Source: Apostichopus japonicus (Eukaryota > Echinodermata > Holothuroidea > Aspidochirotida > Stichopodidae). Taken from it: a stretch of DNA of 64,000 nt. Both the position numbers and the translations under genes were made by a program. The stretch lies in the NCBI RefSeq assembly GCF_037975245.1, contig NC_092569.1, positions 35,686,668-35,750,667 of the forward strand, given 5' to 3'. The notes under the pieces are model-generated. The model saw only the letters and a list, made by a program, of their open reading frames with translations, did not search any database and had not been told where the DNA came from. This document shows positions 24,475 through 37,700 of this stretch, piece after piece; position 1 is the stretch's first letter, and each line of letters begins with the position of its first letter.

Positions 24475-25797
24475 AGTGGGCAATATTTTTGGTTATTTGG
24501 TTTTCATGCATTATGCTATGATGTAAAAGAAATTTAAAGCAACATGATATGATAATTTTTCAAATATCATGGAAAAGACTTGCAATAGAGGAATTAGCCT
24601 ATAGTTATCTTTCACCTTTTTCTGTTACTTTATTTTGTAGTCAGGAAAAGCACTTGTAATTTTAAGATCATTAGGCACACTATACCACTATTAAAACACC
24701 TGTTCACAAGATGGCTGAATGGACGAACAATAATGCTATTAAATGCTTTAACAACTTTACAATGAATATTATAATTGTCCTTGACTACCATTTTGAAGAT
24801 CTTTGATACATTCCATAACTTCGCCCTCATCAGTGGATTGCAGTAACATACAGTGATCATGTATACACCAGCTCTTCCTCATTTTGGAGTGACTACTACA
24901 CCCTTGAAGAGGGAAATAACGGTCAAATAAGAAGGAACAAAAGAATAAGTTTTAAGTAGAATTAGAATCATTTAATATTAGAACATCAGTCAAAACCACA
25001 TGTGAAAGATCCTGATGAAATGAAGTTAAAGCACTTTGCGTCAATTTACGGTGTAACTTTGTAGACCGATTCCTTCTAGATGTATACGTCAATCATAGGT
25101 GGGGGAGGGGGCAGGAGACACGTCCCCACTTCTAAAGGGTGGGGACACAATATAAAATGTAACTCCACCCACAAGTTTGGTAACTGATTCGCGTAGGCGC
25201 TGGAGTATCATTCAGACTCATAATGACTCGTGTATCCCACAAAGGGAGCTTAAACATTGTGCTACATGAGATTAGGATGTTATTAATTTTTAATTCTCAT
25301 CTGCTCGACCACCAGATGAAATATAGAACTTTGCAACTGGGTTGAAATAAGAATTATGGATTTCATTGATAGCGTAAATTAAATGAGGAACCGCGCCGAT
25401 ATACCTCTCAGGCTATCTGCACAGGCCACTAGATAATGAAAGCCCGAAGCATTCGCTAATCTCCTTGCAGTATATTATTATAATTTTTATCATAGTATAT
25501 TGTATTTCACGTACAAGCAATATAACACTATATGTGTAAATAATATTGTGCAATCAGTTTGGTTAGCAAAGACACCCAGGATAGTCTTGAAGTGTTTTTG
25601 AGCAAATTACATATATCAAATGAAATTTGAGACAGATACATATATGGTGCTAAGCCTGGGTGCAAAGCTGCTAGTCATGTTGTTGTTATAACCATGTTAA
25701 TCATTATACCTCAAGTTATAGTTTAGAAGTTATGTACATATGTTCACAAAATGTTGTATTTGTGATTTAGTTCACTGATGCCAACTACAGGGCCGCA
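24475..25797. other. non-coding stretch, no gene seen (unit B)
   Basis: Counterpart of 541-1839. No reading frame with recognisable features. Confidence 0.6.
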
Positions 25798-27220
25798 GCC
25801 TGCGGGGGTGGAGGGGGGGGGGTGGTGGGCAGCTGCCCCTTGAAAATTTCACTTCCTAAATGAAAGTAAGCCTACGATAATATGAACGTCTGCACAGTTT
25901 GTGATATCATTAGTCAGTAGTGTGCAACCTCAAGATTCTAGGCATGTGTTGTAGGAATGGCGTTCAAAAAGAACACAAGGTTTAGTTTACCCGCTCATCA
26001 CGTATATGCACAATAAATGCACAATACATGTTGAGAGCTCATAAGATTTAACCCGCGTGAACATTGTAGTAGTCTGATGTGAAACTGCGGTTCATAAATA
26101 TATTTATCACGTCTATGTGTCAATTTTATTGTTAGCCCCTATATCAGTGCCCCAATGTTTTAACTAAGGGGCTTTCAGTCCCCTTCACGGCCCACTCACT
26201 GAGCTCAAATACCAATCCCCTCCCTCCCGAGAAGGTCCCTTTTTGGTATGTAAAACAGATAATGATAACACAAATCTAACAATTAATTTACATTCCCCAA
26301 TGGATTCCCCTCAGCATATAAAGGCTACGGCTACCATTAGAAATGCCATATAGCGTGTTTTTATATCTTCACTTACCTGTGTAAAACATTGAATAACGCA
26401 GAGTGTACCAAGTGACGTAAAGCCTTACTTTTCCCCTGCAAAGTGATTTTACCGATTAAAAATGTTCCCATTAATCTTTTCTGAAGTGTAAATATTTAAA
26501 ACATGAGATCTCAAAATGTTTAGATGCAACTGATAAGGCCTGGGAAGTGCCATTTTCGGCAACCTGGGAGGAATATTTGGCAGAACATTATGGACACAAA
26601 AGGGTAAACTTATTTCGTTGTCTATAGTCTAAGTTGGTTGTTGTTGAAACTAAATTTGTTGCTGCTGTTTTAATATGCTGTTGCTCAAACCCACGTTGAT
26701 GTCTGAACTTCCGTTGTATAAACTTACGTCGTTGTCATCCGCGCTGTTCAACAATTGCTTAACCAGGTAATGTAAATAATAGGCGTTTCGCACGAAATTA
26801 AACATACATCACCAGCGCAGGAGAATGCATGATATGTAGGCTGCTACCACTACAAATACTAGGCCAACTACTGTTACACCAGGGAGTTCCATAAGACGCC
26901 CTGGTTACACCTTGAGCCATATTGGAACTCTTACTACTGCTACTAATAGACTCAACAATGAAAATAATTCTAAACAGTCTGCACTACCCACATATCCTAA
27001 TTAACGACGTGCGTATAGTAAGCATATGCAGCGCAAATTGAATTTAGTTTGAGAAGAGCTTTTATTTTTTACATCACGTGGTTGCCGATGGCAACAACGA
27101 AATAAGTTTGCCCTTTTCGCGTTCCATAAAACATTCTTGCTACACTCTCGCCAACCGATGGTGGCGCTCAGATAGCGTCATGATGGTCCCTTCTAGGAAA
27201 TGGCCCACCCACTAAAAATT
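25798..27220 (+). repeat. old CAG-ended interspersed repeat, copy B
   Basis: Counterpart of 1840-3340, starting CAGGGCCGCAGCC and carrying the same core words near 26540 and 27150. Right end undefined. Confidence 0.5.
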
Positions 27221-28072
27221 TCTTTAAAAAGCCCTGGTATAACGCACCTCAAAGCATCACTGTGCAACATTTGGACGATACATAATGTTTCTCGATGTTC
27301 CTCAACTGTGTATGGAACGCGAAAGTGAAAAGTTTAAGAATGTTTCCGTTTGGGTTTAAGTTTCAATTAACCACGATACGGCTCTAAGTCACATCCGGTG
27401 GTTAAATAGCCAAGTCTTCCTTAATTTAAGTCCAATCACTTGTCAGCTGCTGACTTTTGTTTAAATTTATCTATGACTGACATATCAATCCAGGGACCAA
27501 ACAGAAGCAACTTGAAGATTTATAGATGTGAGTGCCACCCCCCCCCCCCCCCACCCTTCGCGCCTGACGAAGCTTCATACTACAGAAATTTAACTATGAC
27601 TATCTAACTCGAAATCATTTGTCATTCATAATTATTAATTTTCCAAAAAAAAAAAAAAAATCTCCCAAATTTAGCGATAGTACCTCTGTTTTCAACATTG
27701 CGTTATTTTAAGTTGACTATGTACATGAGATTAACAACACCATGTGCAACCACAGAATACATTGTCATTAGTTGACATGGCTGGTATCAGATGATGTATT
27801 TAGGGATGTTGTAAAATATATATATATTTATAAATGTTACCCTATGTTTTGTGAGTAGTTCGACGGCAACCCTGATACTGACTTCATATAAACATATAAG
27901 TATTTGAAATGTGTGTGTATATGCCCTAGAAACCAAGAATCGTTAAGAATCCACTTGCAATTGTCCATTTCCAACCAACTAATAATACTTGGGGGGGGGG
28001 GGTGGTTGGGAAGGTGAGGGTTGACTACGAGGGATGCAACAAATTAAGGAAATATGCACAAGTTTACTTTGT

Positions 28073-28078
28073 TTTATT
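28073..28078 (-). promoter_or_regulatory. candidate polyadenylation signal, gene B
   Basis: Minus-strand AATAAA, 285 nt past the normal stop position of gene B, as in gene A. Confidence 0.5.
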
Positions 28079-28362
28079 CTTTTGTGAGACTCATGCAATA
28101 ATTAATTTTCAAACTATCAAACAACAGTACGCTGGTTATTATTAATAATTTGACATCAATTTCAATTAATATCTCCTCATTCCCTTTGAAAATTAATTAT
28201 TTAGTCGAATCGTCCCGTTTGTAATTTGTTTTGCATTATACTTCTTCTTTCTTGTCTATGGCACGTCTAGCTGTCCGATGCTCGAAGACTTGTGTCGATC
28301 TTTTCTTATTTTTCCTTGTGAAAGCTGCTCTTTTGTGCAATGTTATTTATACAGTGTTTTGT

Positions 28363-28721
28363 CTACACAGGCCGTATTTTCATTTCTGTGTATTGCAGGC
28401 TGCATCCATAACTGTTCAAACTATAACTACCCCAAAATATGTGCGTTCCTCGAGTAGAGCCGTCGTAGTCTCCGTTGAGGTGAGAATAAGCGCAATTAGC
28501 GCAGTTGTCGCTGCCATCGGGAAAATAATAGCAAGATTAACTATAATCGGGACAATAAGACCGACACTGAGAAGCAGAATAATAACGTCTACAGTCATAA
28601 TAATCGTAGAACCACCAGGCTCCTCTGTGTCTCTCAGCACAGTCGTAGCTGCTCCATCCATCGTTGTCCCGGTGTTTTGTACTGAACGGTTTATTGTTGC
28701 TACCAGACAAACTATCATAAC
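28363..28721 (-). pseudogene. gene B terminal exon: FReD C part with in-frame TAA
   Basis: 359 nt, the same length as gene A, so no indel. [16 protein letters not shown] and [11 protein letters not shown] are kept, then the Tyr/Cys-rich loop with TAA at 28539-28537 where gene A has TAC. The frame stays sensible after it ([27 protein letters not shown]). About 27 of 119 residues differ from gene A, against about 5 of 88 in FReD-middle. It may be a recent null, an allele, or bypassed by splicing. Confidence 0.75.
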
Positions 28722-31700
28722 CTGCAACAAACAAGAAAGAGTAAATAAATCGGTCATTTATATACTTTGAACAAATCCAATATCGGATGTAAGATAGAGG
28801 GCAGTGCGTTTTTGTCCTACCAACATGAAAACGTCAGTTCCGCGAATGTTTTTTTTTTTTTTTTTTTTTTAATATTTACGATACATAAGGTGGTATTTTG
28901 TCTTTGCAAGGGAGTTTTTATATATTTTTGTTGTTGTTCCGTTTGAAATACAGCACCACAACAGGAGTAGAATACAGATCGGGAAACCACTTTAACCAAA
29001 TTCTAGGTTTGGGTTACTAGAGTCGCTAATATCGCTCTTTATTTATATTTATTCATCCGCAAGTATTTACAATACTATTCATTCATTTCATTATTTGATT
29101 GTTATTTCTAAGTTCACAACTGATTAGTTTCCTACTCTGTCAAAACTGTAGTTATAAATTTCTTGTTTGTTGAATAATATCACCCTGTTCTACTGTTTAC
29201 AGGGTATGCAAGGTGTTATAGTCATCGATTGGTCAATTCTTTAACCTATATCTTTAACACTGTGTAAGTTTTGTATCTTTCAACCTGAGCTCATACGTTG
29301 GTCTATAAACGTAGATTGAAATTACACTATACACAAATCATGAAATCAATACTTTTAAATGAAGAATAGAACCGACATTGTATGAACGGAATTTACTATT
29401 AATGTAGTAGCTAATATTTTAGGTTTCGACGAAGTAACCAAAATTCGCTGTATTACACTTATGGAAATTTTGAATGATATTGATTATCGTCTTTTTATTA
29501 TTTACTTCTTATCGACATGTACTTCTAGTCTCGTACGTATAACTTCTTTGAACAGACTGATTGATTGATTAAAATTTATCGAATCTATACAGACGAATAT
29601 TTCAAATAAATCATTTCTGATTCCTCTATTTCAATGTTCTATGCATGATAAACCCTAGATGACTTTACACATAACATGATTAAATTTAAATAGCGCCTCA
29701 AAGTTTTCACATATGAAAATCATCAAATATACTTACCACTTAAAGTCACACTATAGAGTAACGAGAAGGCACACGTGGTAGGCTTACAGGTACTACTAAT
29801 ATGATATTAACCCCTTTGTAAGTTTGAAGTGATGCGAGTTTGGTAGACAACAGCGAGAGGCAAGGCAACAGACATTTACGGTAATTTTCAGAATACTCGT
29901 TTAGGTTGGGATGATAGTGATGTTGAGATTTACTCTCTCTGTGTCAGAAATACATGGACACTGGCTACTATTATAATATCTACTGCCATAGTTTTATATA
30001 TTGTTAGGTGCTTGTGCAAACACGTGCAAACACGGCCAAGAGACTTGTGTTGCCAATGAAAAGCGGATCTTATCGTCTGCTTCTTATGTCTGTACACATT
30101 GTATACAGTCCTGAAAACCTACGTGGGTTCCAGCTGTAGTTCAAACGCGTGAAAGAAAATAGCAATGTTTGGAATTGAAAATTGCTGTGAACCTTGAACT
30201 TATATATCATTTAGCCAGGAATGCGGTAGCTATGAGATCAGGACATTAGTTATTAGTTGCTTCTCCTAATTCACGTAATCGGTCCAGATTTATGTTTGCG
30301 TCAATGATTAGAACCATCAATTACTCACCTGTATTTCCACTGTGTGATCCAACTGATAGTCGATACTTGTCTGCTTGGTTATTAATCCTAAAAGTCGAAT
30401 AGACGGCGTATTTTGATGATGAGCCGGAGTCCCTTAGATCAATACGAAGCTGGTAAGTTTTCTGGTTGGTCAGAGAGTAGATATATTTATTACCTAGCCA
30501 GTGGTCATGATTTTTATTACCGAAACCGCCCTTGTAGTCCGTCCAACCACGATAAAAGTTAACGGAGGCACTCGATCGTCGTTGGAAAACCTATAAAATA
30601 AAAAAAGTGAATCCAGCTATATAATCTAGTTATCCGTAAGAGCATAACATTCAACGCCGTTAGATAGTTAACAAAGATATAGATACTGTGAAAGTGAGAT
30701 AATTTGCAATAGTGTTTTGTTTCTTGATTTTGGTTCTTCCTTAAATGGTCAAGTGCATCTCAAAGAGATCTGCAGTGCATGATTTTGAGGAATGTAAAGT
30801 ATAATGTGAGAAAGTTCAGAATTTAAGTCCTTAATTGTTTGCGAAGCTCACCGTCCATCCTCCTCCGTTACTTTCCATCTCACAGTAAACCTGAATGCCG
30901 CTTGGCCAACCATCAGGGTAAATGGTGTAAACTCCATCATTGCGTGTACCGGAAACATAAAGCTCGTAGCAATCTTTTGGGAGGCTTGTGCACGTCACTC
31001 CGTTCCCTTCGTAGGTTTGATTACAGTAACATTTACGGATACCACTCCTCGTTGCACAGGTTGCGTGACTACTACACTGGTAACTTTCATCTACAAGCCG
31101 GCTGTTCCTACAAGTTGATTTTCGTGTACATCTTGAATTGATGTAAAAGTGGCCCTCCTGTTTTAAGATATTCAGCAAAAAGAAAAACAACAACTAATAA
31201 TGAATTATGCATTTGCGGTTGTCATATTGAAATGTACTGGATTTCAACGATGGGTGGCCACGTGATTCCCGACTAAACGTAATACATCCCTCGACTGAAA
31301 GTTTTTACTGGATTGGCGACAAAAAAACTGGATCTATAGCCCCTACACAACCACGATGCGCACGCTACTCGGTTATCTGTAAATGCAATGTAATTATCGA
31401 CAAGTATAAATAGTAAAGGTTTGCTTCTAATTATATGGACAATGATATAAAAAAAAAACATTACAAAATGACCTAAAAGAACCGTACTGACCCCTAATAC
31501 ACTTCCTTTGTCGGCAACGAAGCAGTTGTGGGTGCACGTCACTCCGTCCCCTTGGTAGTTTGGATTGCAGTAACATTTACGGACACCGCTCCTCTCAGTA
31601 CAGGTTGCGTGAACACTACACTGGTAACTCTCCTCTATAATACGGTTGTTTTGGCAAGTTGATCTTCGTGTACATCCTGAATTGATGTAAAAATCGCCAA

Positions 31701-34700
31701 CCTGATTTCAGATATTCAGCGAAAAGAAACAACAAATAAACAAATTATAAATTTGAAATGTACAGGATTTCAACGGTAGCTGGCCAAAGATTTGGTCCCC
31801 TCGAATGATCTAGGTACGGGTATGAACCTTTATGAAAGTTTTATGAGTTCTTTGAAGCCAACTCCTATATAGGGGGCGTAGGGATCCGCCTTAACAAAAA
31901 GAAGCTGCAAATATTGCATTCAACGGCCTATCGCAACTTTACATTAGGCATACAAATAAATCTAACCGCAAGACTGTGATAAAAAAGTATCCATAAATTT
32001 TTGTGTCAGGCTTATCAGTGCATGTACACCCGTAGGAGTGGCCTCGTGATTCCCGACTAAACGTAATATATCCCTCGACTGACAGTTTTGACTGGACTGG
32101 CGACAAAAACAAATGGGTCAATGGCCCCTGCCCAACCACGATGCGCGTCACTCGGATATCTGTAAATGTATAATGAATATTGACAAGTATAAAGAGTAAA
32201 GGTTTGCTTCTAATTATATGGACAATTATTAAGAACGAAGCATTATAAAAAAGGCATGAAAGAACCGTACTGACCCCTAACACACTTCCTATGTCAGCAA
32301 CGAAGCAGTTGTGGCGACACGTCACTCCGTCCCCTTGGTAGTTTTGACTACAGTAGCATTTACGGACACCGTTCCTCTCAGCACAGGTTGCGTGAACACT
32401 ACACTGGTAACTCGCCTCTGTAATCTGGTTATTTTGGCAAGTTGATCTTCGTGTACATCCTGAATTGATGTAAAAATCGCCAACCTGATTTCATATATTC
32501 AGCGAAAAGAAACATCAGATTAACAGAATGATGAAATTGCGGTTGTCACAGTTAAATGTACAGGATTCTAACGGTGGGTGGCCAATGATTTATTCCCCCG
32601 AATGATCTAGGTACGGGTATGGATCTTTATGAAAGTTTTGTGAAGTCTTTGAAGCCAACTCCGATGAGGAGGCCGCGGGTTCCGCCCTGAAAAGGTAGCT
32701 GCAAATATTGCATTAAAACGGCCTATTGCGACTTTAAATTAGGCCTACAATTAGATTCTAGCCGCAAAATTATCGTTAGTTGTATCCATGCATTTTAGTG
32801 TAAGGTTTATAAGGGAATGGACCTATGTGGGTATAGCCTTTTGCTTCCTGAGTATATGTAAGTAAAATATTTGATTCTTATTATATGGAAAAAATCATTA
32901 AAAGCAAAACACTTAAAATGTAAGAACCGTACTGACCATTAATACACCTCCTTTGTCAGCAACGAAGCAGTTACATTGGTTCAGAGGGATGCATTGTTCT
33001 TGCTGTCTCAGATAATTACCGACGCAAACACATTGCTCTGTTTCGCTTCGAGAGGTAGCCGAGATGCAAGTATTAGGGTCGTCACAAGTCCTCTCACATG
33101 TCTCATTGCTAAACATCTCATTAGCTGGACACCATTCAGGGATTGTTTCTAGAGAACAGAAAATTAAAAAAAATAAAGTAATAGTAACCTGGTACAGTCA
33201 CGGCAAATATGACATGTGGCATAGCATAGTTTGTCGTCATTACTTAAATACGTGGTTGTCAGAAGGCTAAAGTAAAGGAACATACACTCAGAAGTTGCTC
33301 GAATAAATGTAGAACATTTTAAATAGGTAGTGGCCGTTCCTTAGTCACATAAATGTTAATATTTATTCATATAACAGGATAAAACTCCATCATTTGATGT
33401 ATAATTAGTCTGAAACCAGGTAGTCATGGCTTGTTTCTGTTTCAGAGTTCTCTAGGTGTAAGTATAATACTGCTTTCTGACAACAATGGTAATTAATAAC
33501 AACATCAAAATTCTTTCGTTGGTTGTTCTGATCACAATTTTTATGATTTTTTTGGCTTTATATTTAATAATGTAAAAGACACTTACCATCTGATATTTGG
33601 AATGTTCCTAAACTAGATATATAATAATCCCCCCATTCATCTGAGATACGAAACTCGTCGTATGTTACATAGTAAGTTTCTCCAGCAACGCTCTCAAAGT
33701 CCATTCGCAGTTGGTATCGCTTTTGATTTGTTAAGACGGCAATTTTCTCATTTCCGATCCAAAAGTCACTCCCTAGAAAGCCAAAGCCATTTCTGAAGTC
33801 TTTCCAACTTCTACTAAAATTTACAGAATCCGATCTTCGTTGCTGTAATACCTTCAAAGAATATCAAAGAAGTTAACTATGACGTGATTGAATTATTATT
33901 ATTTGTTCCCTACTGCAATGCGATTTTTTGCTAACAACTATTACACAGAAAAACTTATATATTTCTAACTTCAGTTTGTAGTTTGGGCTAGATGTTTACA
34001 GTTCCCTTGGAAGAAGAACTGGACTGTACCTAAGTACAATCTGTACTTAAATTCCACAATATTTAAAATAATTGATTCAAAATTTCGTTTCGATAAAAAA
34101 GCGAGTTCTATTTGAAATAACGACTTTGTATTACATCGCTTTATATTGCTGCAATCAAAATCTGAAGTAAATTTGTACAAAACTATTTAAACTTGAAAAG
34201 AAAACATCAAATAATCAGCCATACCGTCCATCCACCAGTATCAAGATCATTATTACAGTAAGCCTCAAACGGTTCCGGGTAGCCATCTGGTTTAATAAGA
34301 TACACTCCAGATGTATTGTGGGTAGAGGAACATGCATTCGATACTTCTTTGCAATCTCTCGGATACGCAGGTTGTTGAAAAAAAAAGTATGAAGAACCTG
34401 GATGGAACGTAAAACAAGGTTAACATTTTATTGTGACTGAAAAATAATTTCAGCTAACGAAAATATCGCCTAAGATGCTTTATCTCAATTGCCTCTCTCC
34501 ACCCAGGGGTTAATGAGTACATGTCAGGTAACTTGTCATTGGGCGCAGTATAAAACTGCAGCCGTCTGGAAGGAATGTCTCTGGGACAGGTTATTATTGA
34601 ACAGGGGTAATAAAACGTCTGGAAAGCTCTTTGAAACCTATCGCTGTTTAAAAGCGCTACATCAATCGAATATTATTATTAATATTTTTACTATAAGACT

Positions 34701-37700
34701 TTTTAGCTAATTGTAAGAGAACTGGTTTCGTTACTAAGTGAGTTAAGGCAATGCATCAGTTTAAATATCAACTATTACTCAACTACCATATAGTCGAATA
34801 TATCACGACTAAAGTTAAATGAAGTAATCGTTATTGAATTCTCAGATGTAACTGATTTGAAGCATTATATGTGATTAGTTTTCAGCCTGCAATGGAAATT
34901 CAAAGACCAAGTCACTTGATTTCTTTTTAACCGAGCTTCCGTAGTTATCAATCATATCCAAGTGAGATCAAAAGACTCACGAAAACAGGAAAATCCCTTT
35001 TGTTTAAAGTACCTGAGAAAATATCGTGGGATATAAAAAGATCGAAAGTATACTACTCAGAGGAAATCAACCACAAAATAGATATTCGGAAAAAGTAACA
35101 CGATTGAAAAACAAAACGTCAAGAGCGACCATTAAAAGCTAACATTTCCATTACATAAGTCATATACCTTACAGAGGTTACTTCTTATAATAAGAAAAAT
35201 CATATGATATAAATAATACACCTACCTGAAGATCTTCCCTCGGCACTGACGATTATCTGTGTAATAAAAGACATTTACTGAATACATTACAAGACATACA
35301 GAGTATTGCAGTCAACATAAAGCAGGATCAGATTAAATCTAATGTTAATAAAACCAGTTTGAGGGAAAGAAAGAACCTTTCGTAAACTGGTCTAAAATAT
35401 GTTAGTTTAAGAGTAAAGTCGATTTATACTTTGATAAAGTTTCCGGATAACCACTTACAATGATGTTTTTCTTTTGTCTATATTCAATATCTGATTTACA
35501 GGTCAATGATCACTTACAGAGTACAACTTTCTTCCAGGAAACATTAGACCATTGGTATTTTTCCGGTTTTCAGCTACTCGGGCACATGATACGTAAGTTC
35601 ACGTAAAGAACAAAGGCAATAGCCGACTGCTTCCTTAAACAGCTTTGTTGCTTAATGCAGACAGATGTTCTTTGTTCAAGTTATATTTTGACATTAGAAC
35701 ATTTCAAACATGGGTTGTAACACGTTTGTGTTTAACAGTCCTCAATAACACGTAGGGATCATTAACATCGCCCCAGCTATTCTTGTTGGACGAAGATTAC
35801 CGTGTCTTGATACTTACCGTGCACAATGAAACTCTGAGTTTTTAATGGTGTCATTTTACTTGTAAGGTAAGTTCATAGCCATAGATTTGTATATCTTGTT
35901 AACTAAACAATTGTAGCAGCGCTACAGAAGCTCAGCTAAGCTTCTATTTGAAATCATTATGTCTAGTGTTGTGCTGATATCGCCAATATCGGACCTGGCC
36001 GATATCCGATTTTTTCAATCTCAAAATCGGCCCCATACCGTTACCGATATTTTTCAACAGCCAGTATGAATGTCAAATCGCACTTTAAGTCATATTTTAA
36101 TACATAAAGAATCAGAATTATCATCGGCTATCGTAAAATATTATATTGCACAGCACACAAACAGTAAGCACTTGATAATTCCTTTGTGCCTATTCTATAA
36201 CATTAGCCCTAACCTCTTTTTAACTGAATGATCATAGTCCCCAACAAGATGATATGCAAGAAACTATATTTGCTAGCATTTTGTTCTTGGAACAACACAA
36301 GTCCATTCTTCCTGTTACTTCTGTTGAACGGTTCGTTACTCTGTTTGACCCACTACGTTCAAAACTTAAGCTACAAGTCTTATACAAATTGTTGTCACAT
36401 AGAGCCCCGTCATTCTTAGCAAAGAATGTTAAAAGATGACGACAAGTTATGAATAAAACTGACTTCATATAGAAAAGACATTAGCGTATCCTGGCTAAGA
36501 ACTTTTACTACTCTTAGTGATTAACAGAACCAAAACCACGACATTTTCTTTATTTTTTTTTTAACTTCCGTAAAAAATATATCCTACCATTTGCCGGTTA
36601 TACTGACAACTAAGCCTATCCAAAATTAGCATGTGCCTCGTCCTTGAATTATTCGACAAATTGTTTCAAACAAAATTCTCAAAATACAATCTTTTCAACA
36701 GTCATTTCTGTTTTAACAAAATGCATCCATGATACTCATTGCAGCTTTTTAAAAGATTTTTTGGAATGATTCAGTAGGGTTGTCCACGTGTTATAAATGT
36801 TATTCTCAGCTGAGGACACAGAAGCACTGTGCAAGTTAGTGTGATAAGCTACCAGCGACGTAGCCAGGAATTTGAAAGGGGGGAGCACTTTTTGCGATTG
36901 ATATATATTTTCAAAATTGTAGGCACGACTATCTCGACCATTGGTTGGCGCGGAGCGTGCAAGAAAATTTTTGGTTTTACAAACCCCTCAGATGGCCGGA
37001 AACGGCCCTTCCCGAGTGTTCATTCTGGTTCCCTGGCCTCTTGCTAAACTTGAGACACCTCACACAATATCACTTTTAAACCCACAATACAAACGAGTAA
37101 AAATAGTACGTAATTCAATACTACATAATGTCACTTAAAATCAGCAAGGTACATGTACAGAGTAGTCTTACTTTTCAACTTCTGATACTTGTAGATACAA
37201 AGATAGGCCAGAAATGTCTTTGATACAACTATAGCCAGCAGTTGTCTTTGATACAACTGTAGCTAGTAAATGTTTAAGTTAGCCTAATAAGAGAAGGCGA
37301 GAGCTATCCAACGATTGCCATCTGATGCAAATTTCTCAACTGTTTTCTCAACTGAAATATTATCTGCGTAAACGGGTTCTTAACTACATGTTAAAAAACT
37401 GACAAGATCGGATCCTAGTCTTTTCCGGCGCGATAGAAATGACAGCCTAGATGACAGAAGAATAGGTCACCTAATTTAGCTATATTCTTGCTACGTTCAT
37501 TTCAATAGTTTTTCCTGTCTATAGACTCTTAAACTCGTCCAGCAAGCTTATCGATTTGAATTATGGGTGTTTAAAAAAAAGATAACTTGGCCAAAATAAT
37601 GTAGGCCCAGGCCTACAGTGCTATATACTGGCTACGCCCCTGATCATATGATATCATTATCAGCAGATTTTGTTTCCTGTTTGAATTCTTTTACATGTTC

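Noticed and set aside
28231-28770. 179-codon plus-strand ORF, the longest in the window
   Set aside because: It lies antisense over the terminal FReD exon of gene B and has no features of its own; a shadow frame.
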